DNA of 35,839 nt from an uncultured Ruminiclostridium sp. (GTDB lineage: Bacteria; Bacillota; Clostridia; Oscillospirales; Ruminococcaceae): positions 1-35,839 of the forward strand of contig CAJTTE010000026.1 of the NCBI GenBank assembly GCA_910579265.1. Direction: 5' to 3'. The notes under the pieces are model-generated. The model worked only from the letters and a program-made list of their open reading frames with translations. It was not told the origin of the DNA and did no database searches. Each line of letters starts with the position of its first letter. Position 1 is the first letter of the stretch. A program made the position numbers and the translations under genes. This document shows positions 17,275-24,664 of this stretch, piece after piece.

Positions 17275-17308
17275 GGGGGAGGAGTTTTTTTAACAAAGCT
17301 CCTCCCCC
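17275..17308 (+). terminator. Intrinsic terminator after jag
   Basis: GGGGGAGGAG (17275-17284) pairs with CTCCTCCCCC (17299-17308), a perfect 10-bp GC-rich stem, followed by TTATATTTG. It is well placed to end the rpmH-to-jag transcription unit. Confidence 0.75.
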
Positions 17309-17412
17309 TTATATTTGTCGCCCAAGCCTGATCCCCGGTCAGAATACTATCAGACAAACAGGTGCAGAAGATATAGTGCAAGCTTGAAAAAAATAAATAT
17401 GCCGCAACATAC

Positions 17413-17605
17413 GGATGTTAAAGCTATCTGAAAAGCTGAAAACCGCAGAATCTCACTAATTGCGGACGATTTTTGCATCAAGGAATACCGATAGCTATCC
17501 CGGAGGGATGATAACTATGAAATGCCCATTACTCCGCTTTTTTTCTTAAAATCGCCATGCTTTAGCGTAATTTCACCAATTTCCTTTGCTTTTGGGTTTG
17601 CCCGA
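17413..17605 (-). repeat. Repeat family 4, copy after jag
   Basis: The left end is GCTATCTGAAAAGC. Read on the minus strand it contains GATTTTAAGAAAAAAAGCGG and TGATGCAAAAATCGTCCGC, parallel to the copies at 6049 and 30694. The right end is poorly conserved and abuts repeat family 2 at 17617. The boundaries are approximate. Confidence 0.5.
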
Positions 17606-17616
17606 CTTCGCATAGT

Positions 17617-17777
17617 ATTGCTCCACCAAGTAACTCTTGAAGAATTTGTGCGCCGAAGGGCTGTGGAAAGACAAGGAAGAAGACCGCAGGAATATGCGCA
17701 TATTTCAAGGGCTTCCGAAGAAGTATTTAGGCAGCCGGGCAAGCAGAATAATTCAGGAGTTAATTGGGGGAGCAATA
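17617..17777 (+). repeat. MITE-like repeat family 2, copy 1
   Basis: A 161-bp element starting ATTGCTCCACCAAGTAACTC and ending in its imperfect inverse, GAGTTAATTGGGGGAGCAAT. It is highly similar to the copy at 20564-20723. One frame is open through both copies (LCAEGLWKD, EEDRRNMRIFQGLP), but no independent evidence supports translation. Confidence 0.85.
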
Positions 17778-17885
17778 TATGCGCCCGAATACCGCAGAAA
17801 AGCTAAATTTCCAAAGCTGCCGCAAGGATCATTTGATGTAATACAAATCTTTAGCCAAGGTATAGACAAATAATACGGATGACAA

Positions 17886-17940
17886 AAGATCAGTGTTCAG
17901 GGGGCAATCCTTGATCAAGTCTATAATCAAGGATCGGTAT
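17886..17940 (+). repeat. Diverged relative of repeat family 3
   Basis: GATCAGTGTTCAGGG followed by GGCAATCC matches 19 of 23 bases of the family 3 core. It is followed by ATCCTTGAT and ATCAAGGAT, a perfect 9-bp stem, and then CGGTAT. The stem sequence differs from that of the other copies but stays paired. Confidence 0.55.
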
Positions 17941-18062
17941 AAGGAGCATAAAGCAGGCGGTATCGGACTATATACGGCTAACGGGCTGCATTTTCCCGCA
18001 GTCATGCCAAATCTTCCTTCGAAGCAGACCGGTATATGCTTATGCGGCACCGTATGGGATTT

Positions 18063-18156
18063 ATACTAATCCCTTTTAAAACTATTGGATTAGTGTTTGG
18101 GGTGCAATCCCTTTTAAAACTGCGGGTATTACGTCAGTTTAAAAAGGGATCGGTAT
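18063..18156 (+). repeat. 94-bp hairpin repeat family 3, copy 1
   Basis: It starts ATACTAATCCCTTTTAAAAC and ends GTTTAAAAAGGGATCGGTAT, inverted ends. The left arm AATCCCTTTTAAAACT recurs internally, so two left arms compete for one right arm. It differs from the copy at 27794-27887 at only three positions. Confidence 0.9.
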
Positions 18157-18522
18157 TATACAGACGAATACGAAACGATGTTATAGGGTATATACGTCAA
18201 GGAAGCCGTCCGACCGCCGGCAAAGAAAACGGCAGAAAAACAGATCCGATTTTTTCGATTCAATTACTCCGTATACTGCTTTAAATCATGCAGGTAAAGA
18301 ATAAAAACGGTTTCTCAAAAGGCAAAACAGCTCGTCCGTATTTCACTTCAGGTTTTGTGACAGGCTTAAATCCATTGGTTAAAGCGCTGTATTTTTTTAT
18401 ATTTTGATAATAAAAATCGTTTATTTTGCACATCAAAGCTTATGTCTGGATTTTTCGTTTAAAATGCTGAATTATAATTCCGCTTTTTCAAAAATAAGGA
18501 AAAAATCGACCTTTTTTTAAAA
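18157..18522. other. Intergenic, nothing recognised
   Basis: No supported gene, RNA or repeat. The sequence becomes AT-rich toward the regulatory region of the gene at 18716. Confidence 0.5.
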
Positions 18523-18551
18523 GGTTACAAAACGGTAACAAAATGGCAACA
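18523..18551 (+). promoter_or_regulatory. Three GGNNAC boxes with an 11-bp period
   Basis: GGTTAC (18523), GGTAAC (18534) and GGCAAC (18545) recur every 11 bases, each followed by A or CA. An 11-bp direct-repeat period is the hallmark of OmpR/PhoB-family sites. They are 45 bases upstream of the -35 box. They resemble, but do not fully match, the TGTWAH half-sites of WalR. Confidence 0.5.
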
Positions 18552-18595
18552 GGAAATCTTTGTTTATATTGCACAAATTTAGAGTCGCTTTTTAT

Positions 18596-18624
18596 TTGAC
18601 ATTTCCAAAAGAATTGGATATAAT
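18596..18624 (+). promoter_or_regulatory. Consensus sigma-A promoter for the 3D-domain gene
   Basis: TTGACA (18596-18601) and TATAAT (18619-18624) with a 17-base spacer, both perfect. Transcription should start near 18631, giving a leader of about 85 bases. Confidence 0.9.
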
Positions 18625-18640
18625 CCATAATGTAATGAAA

Positions 18641-18689
18641 ATGAGCAGAGCGGCATAAATGCCTTTTGCTCCCGGCTCATAACTATGAG
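18641..18689 (+). promoter_or_regulatory. Leader with alternative hairpins
   Basis: GGCAT/ATGCC (18652-18656, 18659-18663) inside GAGCA/TGCTC (18643-18647, 18667-18671) forms one hairpin. CTCAT/ATGAG (18676-18680, 18685-18689) forms a second. ATGAGC (18641) can instead pair with GCTCAT (18675-18680), excluding both. This arrangement is compatible with leader control, but no known class was recognised. Confidence 0.35.
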
Positions 18690-18715
18690 TCAATAAAAAC
18701 AATTCGGGAGATTTT

Positions 18716-19987
18716 ATGCAGATAAAAATTCATGAGACACTTTCCAATCTGATCGGAAATATACTTAAGAAAAAGAATATCCTTAAAAATCATACCGTAT
18801 TCGGACTCTTTCTCGGTCTCGGAGCAGTGGGCGTAATGTTCCTTATGATGGGCGCGCTTTATTTCAGAAACGAGGCTCGTATATATGATCAGGGAAACGT
18901 TATACGCTTCTTTACAATGTACAGCAGTCTTGAAGAGATCCTTGAGGAACAGAATATCACACTCGGTGAATATGACCGTGTGGATTTCGGAGGAGTAGTG
19001 GACGGAGAAGCAGATATAGTTATTCACCGTTCCCTTAATATTCCGGTAAACGCCGACGGCAATACGGTTTATGTCGAATGCGCCTACAATGAAACCGTAA
19101 AGGACGTATTGGGCAGATCAGGGATCGCTCTTGACGAACAGGATGTTTTTGAGCCCTCGGGAGACGTTTCCTGCGCCGATATAACATCGGTGGATATTCA
19201 CAGGGGATATCCCGTTTATGTGTGCGCCGACGGTGAAACCAAGGAGCTTTCAGCGTACTATCAGACTGCCGGACAGCTTCTGGAGCGTTTGGGCATTGTG
19301 CTCGGTGAAAATGATTATATCGACTGTGAAACGGATAAAGTAATCGAAGAAGGCGAAACCGTTACGGTTACAAGAGTAAGCTATGAGACGGTGGAGAGCT
19401 ATGAGGTCGTTCCTTACAGCACCGTTACTCAAAAAAGCAATCTTGTATCAATGTATTCAAGCGAAGTCACTCAAAAGGGTGAAAACGGAACACGCACCAA
19501 TACCAGTCTTGTAAAATACGTTAACGGCGTAAGAGTAAGCGAAACCGCCGTAAGCTCGGAAATCACAAAAGAACCGGTCAGCGAAATCATCAGCTCGGGA
19601 GCAGCTCTGACCGTTCCTTACAGCAAGAAGGATCCCGGAAATCTCGTGCTTGAAAACGGACTTCCCGTCAACTATCAGACGGTGCTTACCGGCAAATCGG
19701 TAGCATATACCGCGCCCCTCGGAAGCGGAACCGCCAGCGGCAGAAAACTCGAAATCGGTACAGTTGCCGTTGATCCGAAAATCATACCCTACGGTTCGGA
19801 GCTTTATATCGTCAGCACCGACGGAAGCTATGTTTACGGATACGCAATCGCGGCGGATACCGGAAACCTCACTCCCAACGGAGTACTGGTGGATCTGTTC
19901 ATGGGCAATTCCGAGGATTATTATATGACCTCCGTAAATTACGGAGCCAAGCAGGTGAACATTTATATTTTAAGCTGGGGAAATTAA
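18716..19987 (+). CDS. Cell-wall protein with DUF348, G5 and 3D domains (YabE/YocH-like)
   Basis: An exported 423-residue protein anchored by an N-terminal membrane helix (about 28-50). Three DUF348 ubiquitin-like repeats occupy about 55-210 (EEILEEQNITLGEYD, KDVLGRSGIALDEQD, LLERLGIVLGENDY). A G5 domain follows (about 215-290). The C-terminal 3D domain (about 335-423), named for its aspartates, includes VAVDPKIIPYGSELYI and AADTG and is a lytic-transglycosylase-like fold. The expected role is peptidoglycan remodelling, as for YabE, YocH or resuscitation-promoting factors. GGGAG at 18706-18710 supports ATG 18716. The gene has its own consensus promoter, a structured leader and an upstream 11-bp-period array. 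The usual neighbours rnmV and ksgA are not present. Confidence 0.93.
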   Translation: MQIKIHETLSNLIGNILKKKNILKNHTVFGLFLGLGAVGVMFLMMGALYFRNEARIYDQGNVIRFFTMYSSLEEILEEQNITLGEYDRVDFGGVVDGEADIVIHRSLNIPVNADGNTVYVECAYNETVKDVLGRSGIALDEQDVFEPSGDVSCADITSVDIHRGYPVYVCADGETKELSAYYQTAGQLLERLGIVLGENDYIDCETDKVIEEGETVTVTRVSYETVESYEVVPYSTVTQKSNLVSMYSSEVTQKGENGTRTNTSLVKYVNGVRVSETAVSSEITKEPVSEIISSGAALTVPYSKKDPGNLVLENGLPVNYQTVLTGKSVAYTAPLGSGTASGRKLEIGTVAVDPKIIPYGSELYIVSTDGSYVYGYAIAADTGNLTPNGVLVDLFMGNSEDYYMTSVNYGAKQVNIYILSWGN

Positions 19988-20164
19988 AGCATCTTCGAAT
20001 AAAAGCAATATATCGATCTTCGGACATAATTTTGTTGCAGATGAGGTAAATTTTTGCGCGGATACCTGCGTGCTTCAGAAAAAATATCGAAATAAAAATA
20101 CGGTGAAGCCTGACTAAAAGACGTATGCCGGGCTTTATGTCAAAATTTTCTAAGACAGCGAAAT
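19988..20164. other. Intergenic after the 3D-domain gene
   Basis: No gene. ACATAATTTTG near 20027 and CAAAATTTT near 20141 are roughly inverted and may mark one more degenerate repeat. The 5' part resembles a short stretch near 10572. Confidence 0.35.
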
Positions 20165-20290
20165 ATATGATGGGCACCACCGCCCTTTAAGGGCGTAATA
20201 GCGGCTCGTGTCTGAAGGCAGGCACGCTAAAGAGCCCGCAAACCGCGTTTAATTCACAGCAGCCGCTTATGCGGCTGCTTTTTATTTACC
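20165..20290 (+). ncRNA. Candidate structured RNA ending at a terminator
   Basis: A series of stems with no coding frame: CGCCC/GGGCG (about 20180-20195); GCGGCTC...GAGCCCGC (about 20201-20240) enclosing GTGTCTG/CAGGCAC; then the terminator hairpin at 20258-20279. No gene follows for more than 900 bases, so it is more like a stand-alone RNA or the 3' end of the preceding mRNA than a leader. No Rfam class was recognised by eye. Confidence 0.4.
20258..20287 (+). terminator. Strong intrinsic terminator
   Basis: AGCAGCCGC (20258-20266) and GCGGCTGCT (20271-20279) form a perfect 9-bp stem with a TTAT loop, followed by TTTTATTT. It terminates transcription from the 3D-domain gene or from the structured RNA just upstream. 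Confidence 0.9.
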
Positions 20291-20563
20291 GATCCCTTAT
20301 ACCGATAAAAGGTTTGATATGCGTTTTCAACGTCGGCCGGTCATTCGCAGTATTTTTTCATTCGGTTTTAGCAGTATTCAATCGATTTTTGTTATTCCAA
20401 CGTATCTGCCGTATCTGCAAAAAACCATGTACTATACAAGATAAACTTCACAAACCCGAATTGTTTATATGATATCCTATTAACGGAATTTCAGCTTAAG
20501 GCAATTACGCCGATGATTCATTCGGGTCCAACCGTAAGATTTGTTTTTCCTTTATTTTTTAAT

Positions 20564-20723
20564 ATTGCTCCACCAAGTAACTCTTGAAGGATTTGTGCGC
20601 CGAAGGGCTATGGAAAGACAATGAAGAAGACCGCAGGAATATGCGCATATTTCAAGGGCTTCCGACGAAGTATTCAGGCAGCCGGGCAAGCAGAAAAATC
20701 CAAGGGTTACTTGGGGGAGCGGC
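20564..20723 (+). repeat. MITE-like repeat family 2, copy 2
   Basis: A 160-bp element with the same ATTGCTCCACCAAGTAACTC start as the copy at 17617 and a near-inverse end (GGGTTACTTGGGGGAGCGGC). The two copies lie in the same orientation about 2.9 kb apart, on either side of the 3D-domain gene. Confidence 0.85.
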
Positions 20724-21128
20724 AGTATCGCGGAGAAAGCCCGATCTTACCGACGGCGTATCAATAAGCAACGTTATCATAATCTCCGTATACGATCAGA
20801 CGGCTTTTGTAAAGTCAACCTATAAACAGAAGGCGATGAAGGCATCGGCACAGGCTATTTATGCCGCGCACAGCGAACGGAAGGTACGCATAAAATCCGA
20901 ATTTTCAAAAGGGCGGTCACGGATCCTGTAAAATAAGCTTACAAAGCAGGAAAAAACGCAGGAAAAAGACATATGTTAAAACGGAAAAAGACCGTAAACG
21001 TCATCAGAGGATCAGGCGTTTCATACGGCAGAAGGCATTCATTTTCAAATTTCCGCACCCGAAAGGAGTTTTTACAGATATATTCAATTTCAGATAACGG
21101 GAGGATCAAGCCAAAGAAAAAGGCGTAC
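20724..21128. other. Intergenic, no supported gene
   Basis: Open frames run out of the family 2 repeat and through 20973-21167, but none has a convincing ribosome binding site or domain. No RNA gene was recognised. Confidence 0.5.
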
Positions 21129-21157
21129 TTGTATTTTGAGTATAAATGGTGTATAAT
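21129..21157 (+). promoter_or_regulatory. Sigma-A type promoter for the DUF1858-trmK unit
   Basis: TTGTAT (21129-21134) and TATAAT (21152-21157) are separated by 17 bases. The predicted start lies about 75 bases upstream of ATG 21241. A fragment TTTAAGGCAATATTCCCTTAA (21187-21207), echoing repeat family 1 ends, lies in the leader. Confidence 0.6.
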
Positions 21158-21240
21158 AATTTCATGACATTTAAAAGAAAAACGCTTTAAGGCAATATTC
21201 CCTTAAGGCACTTTTGAAAAGAAAGGAATGTTTATCAATC

Positions 21241-21444
21241 ATGGAAATTACAAAGGATACAATTATCGGAGATATTCTGGATTTTAACGCCGAAGCTGCC
21301 GCACCCTTTTTCTTTGAAATGGGAATGCATTGCTTAGGCTGTCCCTCCGCAAGAGGGGAAAGCGTGGGTCAAGCCTGCGCGGTTCACGGTGTGGATCCCG
21401 ATGCATTGATAGAAAAATTAAATAAAGCCGTAAATAATAAATAA
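21241..21444 (+). CDS. DUF1858 domain protein (redox-disulfide type)
   Basis: A 67-residue protein consisting of one DUF1858 domain, the family also described as a hybrid-cluster-protein-associated redox-disulfide domain. It begins ITKDTIIGDILDFNAEAAAPFFFEMGMHCLGCPSA, giving Cys31-x2-Cys34 (HCLGC), and has a further Cys46 in GQACAVHGVDPDALIEKLN. A redox or metal-binding role is plausible; none is demonstrated. ATG 21241 is preferred; GAAAGGA near 21220 is rather distant, and an in-frame TTG at 21214 is an alternative. It is followed 4 bases later by trmK, so the two are co-transcribed. Confidence 0.9.
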   Translation: MEITKDTIIGDILDFNAEAAAPFFFEMGMHCLGCPSARGESVGQACAVHGVDPDALIEKLNKAVNNK

Positions 21445-21448
21445 TCCG

Positions 21449-22090
21449 GTGAGAGTTCATCTTGACGAGCGGCTGCGGACAATTGCCGGACTTGTTCGTC
21501 CGGACAGGAAAATAGCCGATATAGGAACCGATCACGCCTTTGTCCCCTGTTGGTTATGGCAGCAGGGGGCAAGGGAAATTTTTGCTACCGACATTTCCGA
21601 AGGACCTCTTTCGCGCGCAAAATCCACGGCCCGTCTTTACGGCATCGACGGCATCAGGTTCATGCTGTGCGACGGACTTGACGGAGTACCCCCGGTGGAC
21701 GATGTAATAATTGCGGGAATGGGCGGCGAAATGATCGGGGATATAATTTCCCGCTGTAAATTTCTGAACAGTGAAATGCGCTTTATTTTACAGCCCATGA
21801 CCAAAGACCATCTTCTCAGATATGCCTTGTACCGTATGGGTCTTGAGATAATATCGGAAAAGACCGCCGTTGCCGGAAGAAAGGTTTATACGGTCATGCT
21901 TTGCGGATACAGCGGCAGAGCACAAAATATAGACGGCAGGTTCGCCTTTACCGGAAAAAATACCGACAGAGCTTATCATGAAAAAATAGCGGCAAAGCTC
22001 GCAAAAATGGGAAAACGGGACGAATATTACTTAAGGCTCAGAGAAGAAATATTAAGAGAAGACAAGAATACGTCTCCCGAAAAGATCTGA
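21449..22090 (+). CDS. trmK: tRNA (adenine22-N1)-methyltransferase TrmK
   Basis: A 213-residue SAM-dependent methyltransferase that makes m1A at position 22 of bacterial tRNAs. The N-terminal Rossmann domain has IADIGTDHAFVPCWL, the family form of the SAM-binding loop, and ATDISEGPLSRA. IIAGMGGEMIGDII is the TrmK signature, and FILQPM follows. The C-terminal part is the usual helical extension. Translation begins at GTG 21449, 4 bases after the DUF1858 stop codon. In many Firmicutes TrmK is directly followed by a Nif3-like gene; here the Nif3 gene is 1.8 kb downstream, with repeats and a DUF4241 gene between. Confidence 0.94.
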   Translation: MRVHLDERLRTIAGLVRPDRKIADIGTDHAFVPCWLWQQGAREIFATDISEGPLSRAKSTARLYGIDGIRFMLCDGLDGVPPVDDVIIAGMGGEMIGDIISRCKFLNSEMRFILQPMTKDHLLRYALYRMGLEIISEKTAVAGRKVYTVMLCGYSGRAQNIDGRFAFTGKNTDRAYHEKIAAKLAKMGKRDEYYLRLREEILREDKNTSPEKI

Positions 22091-22181
22091 CGGTTATCCG
22101 ACCGTGCAAGATCAACAAGCACATCGCAGTATGAAACATACATGAATATTGCAGGATCGACGAGCAAAGCGGTACGGCAAT

Positions 22182-22363
22182 TTTAAGGCAATACCGCACA
22201 ATGACCGCCTGACGGCTTTGAGTGCGGCTTGCTTGCATATATTCCGTCATCTTATACAAATTCTCCTTGAAATACGTCAGTATTACTGCGCCCAATTTAT
22301 GTAAGCTGACAAAAAATCTGACTGCACAATTCACACCCAATTATTGTGCGGTATTGCCTTAAA
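22182..22363 (+). repeat. MITE-like repeat family 1, copy 3
   Basis: A 182-bp element, TTTAAGGCAATACCGCACAA to GCGGTATTGCCTTAAA, same orientation as the copies at 4390 and 25060. The plus-strand frame that is open in other copies is broken here by TAA (ATGTAA instead of ATGCAA). Confidence 0.9.
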
Positions 22364-22548
22364 TTCCCGTTATATCCGTCTGCGAAATTCGTTCCGCAGC
22401 AGAGGCTAAAGCCCGTTAACGCCATAAGCGGCCGGTATTACAGTATACGATTCGTATAATTTTAAAAACCTGATGCGGCATGCATTCGGCACAGGCGTTA
22501 TAAATTATGCTCAACGATATGCGGATCATGAAATCCCGTATCTAAGAC

Positions 22549-22785
22549 AGCACAATGATCGGGTGTGGAGCGCACAGTCAGATCCTTTCCTGCTATTCGT
22601 TTCGGACGGGTATCACGCCGCATCGTGCCGCGTCAGAGCGTATGAATCCCGCGCATCAGGAAAACCGCTCTTTAAACAGGATCTGCCGACGTATTCCAAA
22701 AAGGATCCGGGCAGGATGACGGAAAATGTGCAAACAAGGCGCACACAAAGCCGCAAGGCGTCATTGTACGACGCTGCCACAAACA
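22549..22785 (-). repeat. Decayed copy of repeat family 1
   Basis: Matching blocks in minus orientation include GCGCACAGTCAGAT, GATGACGGAAAATGTGCAAA and CACAAAGCCGCAAGGCGTCA. The terminal inverted repeats are eroded, so the ends are approximate. Confidence 0.5.
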
Positions 22786-22889
22786 GATCTATGCCCACAT
22801 TTTTAAAGCGGACCATACGCCGACAAGCTTCCCGTATATTCAGCCTATCCAGAGGGCTTTTAAAAACCACTACATAAAGGAGAACCGCA

Positions 22890-23672
22890 ATGAAGCTTTT
22901 CGGAAAGAAAAACAAATCGGAGAAAAAACCCGACGAACCCGTTCAACAGACACCGCAAAAGCACCCTATGCAAATCGGCTTTGAAAAAAATCTGAAGTTC
23001 ATGAATCAGGAAACCTACCCCGTCGAATTTATCCAAGGCTTATTCACCGAAACCGGCAGGATAAAAACCTTTACCGTGGGCAATGCCGACTTTCCAACGG
23101 GGCGGGTGGTTTTAGCCGATCCGTTGGCATACCTGGGGAGCAAGTACGAAACGGTTCTTGAGGAAACCATACCCGCGGGAAGCTATCCCGTTGAACTGTC
23201 TATATTTAATTCGGAGCTTGCCGGACTCAGAGTGGCCGCCGCAAGACTGAAGATCACGGACGGAAGGGCAGTAAGCTATACGTTGGCACAGGCTATGGGA
23301 TACAGTGATCCCGACATAAAGCCGAAGCCGCTGTGCTTTATGGGTGTGGACGCGGGAATGGGCTGTATTACCGACAAGGCCGTATCCGAGGAATATGATA
23401 AATTTTTAGCGGAGTGGCATGCCCAAAACCCCGGCGGAAATCATTACGACGATTATTTTAAAGAGCTTCTTGAAGACAGCTACCGAAAATGCCCGGATTA
23501 TCAGACTCCATACGGCGACTTTTTGCTCTGGAAGCTCCCCGCAAGCAAAAATGCGCTTATAATATTCAGCAGCGGTCTGGGAGACGGAATTTACTGCGGG
23601 TATTGGGGTGTTGATGAAAACGGAGAAAAAACGGAGCTGGTAATGCCCTTTATAAATCCCGAATTTTTTTAA
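22890..23672 (+). CDS. DUF4241 domain protein
   Basis: A 260-residue protein, apparently cytoplasmic, matching the DUF4241 family along its length. A charged N-terminus (MKLFGKKNKSEKK) is followed by the landmarks GRVVLADPLAYLG, IPAGSYPVELSI, VAAARLKI, CFMGVDAGMGCITD, FLLWKLP and SSGLGDGIYCGYWGVDENG. The biochemical role of DUF4241 is not known to me. AGGAG lies just upstream of ATG 22890. It lies between trmK and the Nif3-like gene, interrupting a common pairing, and its stop codon falls within the first bases of a decayed repeat family 1 copy. It is possibly a later insertion into this locus; inference only. Confidence 0.88.
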   Translation: MKLFGKKNKSEKKPDEPVQQTPQKHPMQIGFEKNLKFMNQETYPVEFIQGLFTETGRIKTFTVGNADFPTGRVVLADPLAYLGSKYETVLEETIPAGSYPVELSIFNSELAGLRVAAARLKITDGRAVSYTLAQAMGYSDPDIKPKPLCFMGVDAGMGCITDKAVSEEYDKFLAEWHAQNPGGNHYDDYFKELLEDSYRKCPDYQTPYGDFLLWKLPASKNALIIFSSGLGDGIYCGYWGVDENGEKTELVMPFINPEFF

Positions 23673-23829
23673 GGCAGTACCCCGCAAGGCTTGTTGTCCT
23701 ACCGCGCTATCGGAATTTTGTCAGACTTCATAAGCCTGAAGCAAGCGCACGGTCCCACTTCAAGAAAAATTTCCGTAAAATCACGGAAGATATGAAAGTA
23801 AGCCGCCAATCGTGCGTTATTGTCTTTAA
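23668..23829 (-). repeat. Decayed copy of repeat family 1 at the DUF4241 3' end
   Basis: It starts TTTAAGGCAGTACC, overlapping the DUF4241 stop codon, and ends GTGCGTTATTGTCTTTAA. The interior keeps TTCAAG, ACGGAAGATATGAAAG and AAGCCGCC in the same order as complete copies. About 20 bp shorter than the consensus. Confidence 0.55.
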
Positions 23830-23884
23830 GGAAGCCCGTTTGCCTTTTAGTAAATCTACCGTAAAGGAAAGGAAGAAGCAGAAA

Positions 23885-24664
23885 ATGACAGTTACAGTCG
23901 GAGAAGTATATCGTTATATTGATAAAACCGCCCCATTTTCCACTCAGGACAAATTTGACAATTCGGGACTTCTTACGGGGAGTATGGAGGCAACCGTAAG
24001 CAAGATCGCCGTTTGTCTTGACATCACCCGAAAGGCGGCGGAGGAAGCGGCTCAAAGAGGCGCAGAGCTGATCGTATCACATCACCCCCTTATATTTCAC
24101 AAGCTCAGCGCGATCGAGGTACACAATCCCCTAAATATACTGATCAAAAACGATATCAGCGCTATCTGCGCACATACCAACATCGATATTGCCAAGGGCG
24201 GTATCAGCGATATGATGCTGGAGCTGCTGGATTTCAAGGGCGAAACCAAGGTCCTTGAGGCGATACACAAAGACGGCAGCGGTTACGGACGTATTGTAGA
24301 GCTCGATTTCGCCGCAGACGCACCTGCCCTTGCTTCCGCCTGTAAGGCCGCTTTTCAGTGCAATACCGTAAGATACTACGACAGCGGAAGGGTCATAAAA
24401 ACCGTAGGAGTATGCTCCGGAGCAGGGGGCAGCGAAGATGACGTGGCCAATGCCGCCCAAAAAGGCTGTGACGCTCTGATCACCGGAGACGTAAAGCACA
24501 GCGGCTTTATCGAAGCCATGAACAGGGGAATAACCCTTATCGATGCGGGACATTTTCATACGGAAAATATAATCTGCGGAAAATTATCTGCGGAGCTTGA
24601 ATCAGCCCTGGGAATAGAAGCCTTTGTTTGTGAGAACAGCAGGGATATTCTGAGGTACTGCTGA
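23885..24664 (+). CDS. Nif3-like dinuclear metal center protein
   Basis: A 259-residue Nif3/YqfO (DUF34) family protein with a two-metal site. Metal-ligand motifs are SHHPLIF (His66, His67), CAHTNID and DAGHFHTE near the C-terminus. It opens with VGEVYRYIDKTAP and DNSGLLTG, typical for the family. It lacks the central PII-like insertion of the longer B. subtilis YqfO and so is the short form. Family members are annotated as GTP cyclohydrolase 1 type 2, but the general function is unresolved. ATG 23885 is preceded by GGAAAGGAAG; upstream in-frame ATG 23792 lies within a repeat. It normally neighbours trmK. Confidence 0.93.
   Translation: MTVTVGEVYRYIDKTAPFSTQDKFDNSGLLTGSMEATVSKIAVCLDITRKAAEEAAQRGAELIVSHHPLIFHKLSAIEVHNPLNILIKNDISAICAHTNIDIAKGGISDMMLELLDFKGETKVLEAIHKDGSGYGRIVELDFAADAPALASACKAAFQCNTVRYYDSGRVIKTVGVCSGAGGSEDDVANAAQKGCDALITGDVKHSGFIEAMNRGITLIDAGHFHTENIICGKLSAELESALGIEAFVCENSRDILRYC

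Larger units (their letters stand above)
22091..22889. other. Repeat-filled gap between trmK and the DUF4241 gene
   Basis: It contains repeat family 1 copy 3 (22182-22363), a 15-bp palindrome TATACGA-T-TCGTATA (22444-22458) and a decayed family 1 copy (about 22549-22785). A 134-codon frame over 22473-22877 largely follows the decayed repeat and is not called. Confidence 0.6.

Noticed and set aside
20165..20290. Bacterial signal recognition particle RNA
   Set aside because: The conserved domain IV sequence with GGAA tetraloop and AGCAG motif is absent.
20584..20931. 115-codon open frame leaving repeat family 2
   Set aside because: The first half is the repeat itself and the second half has no domain or similarity to the frame leaving the other copy.
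22473..22877. 134-codon open frame between trmK and the DUF4241 gene
   Set aside because: Largely a decayed family 1 repeat; no ribosome binding site.
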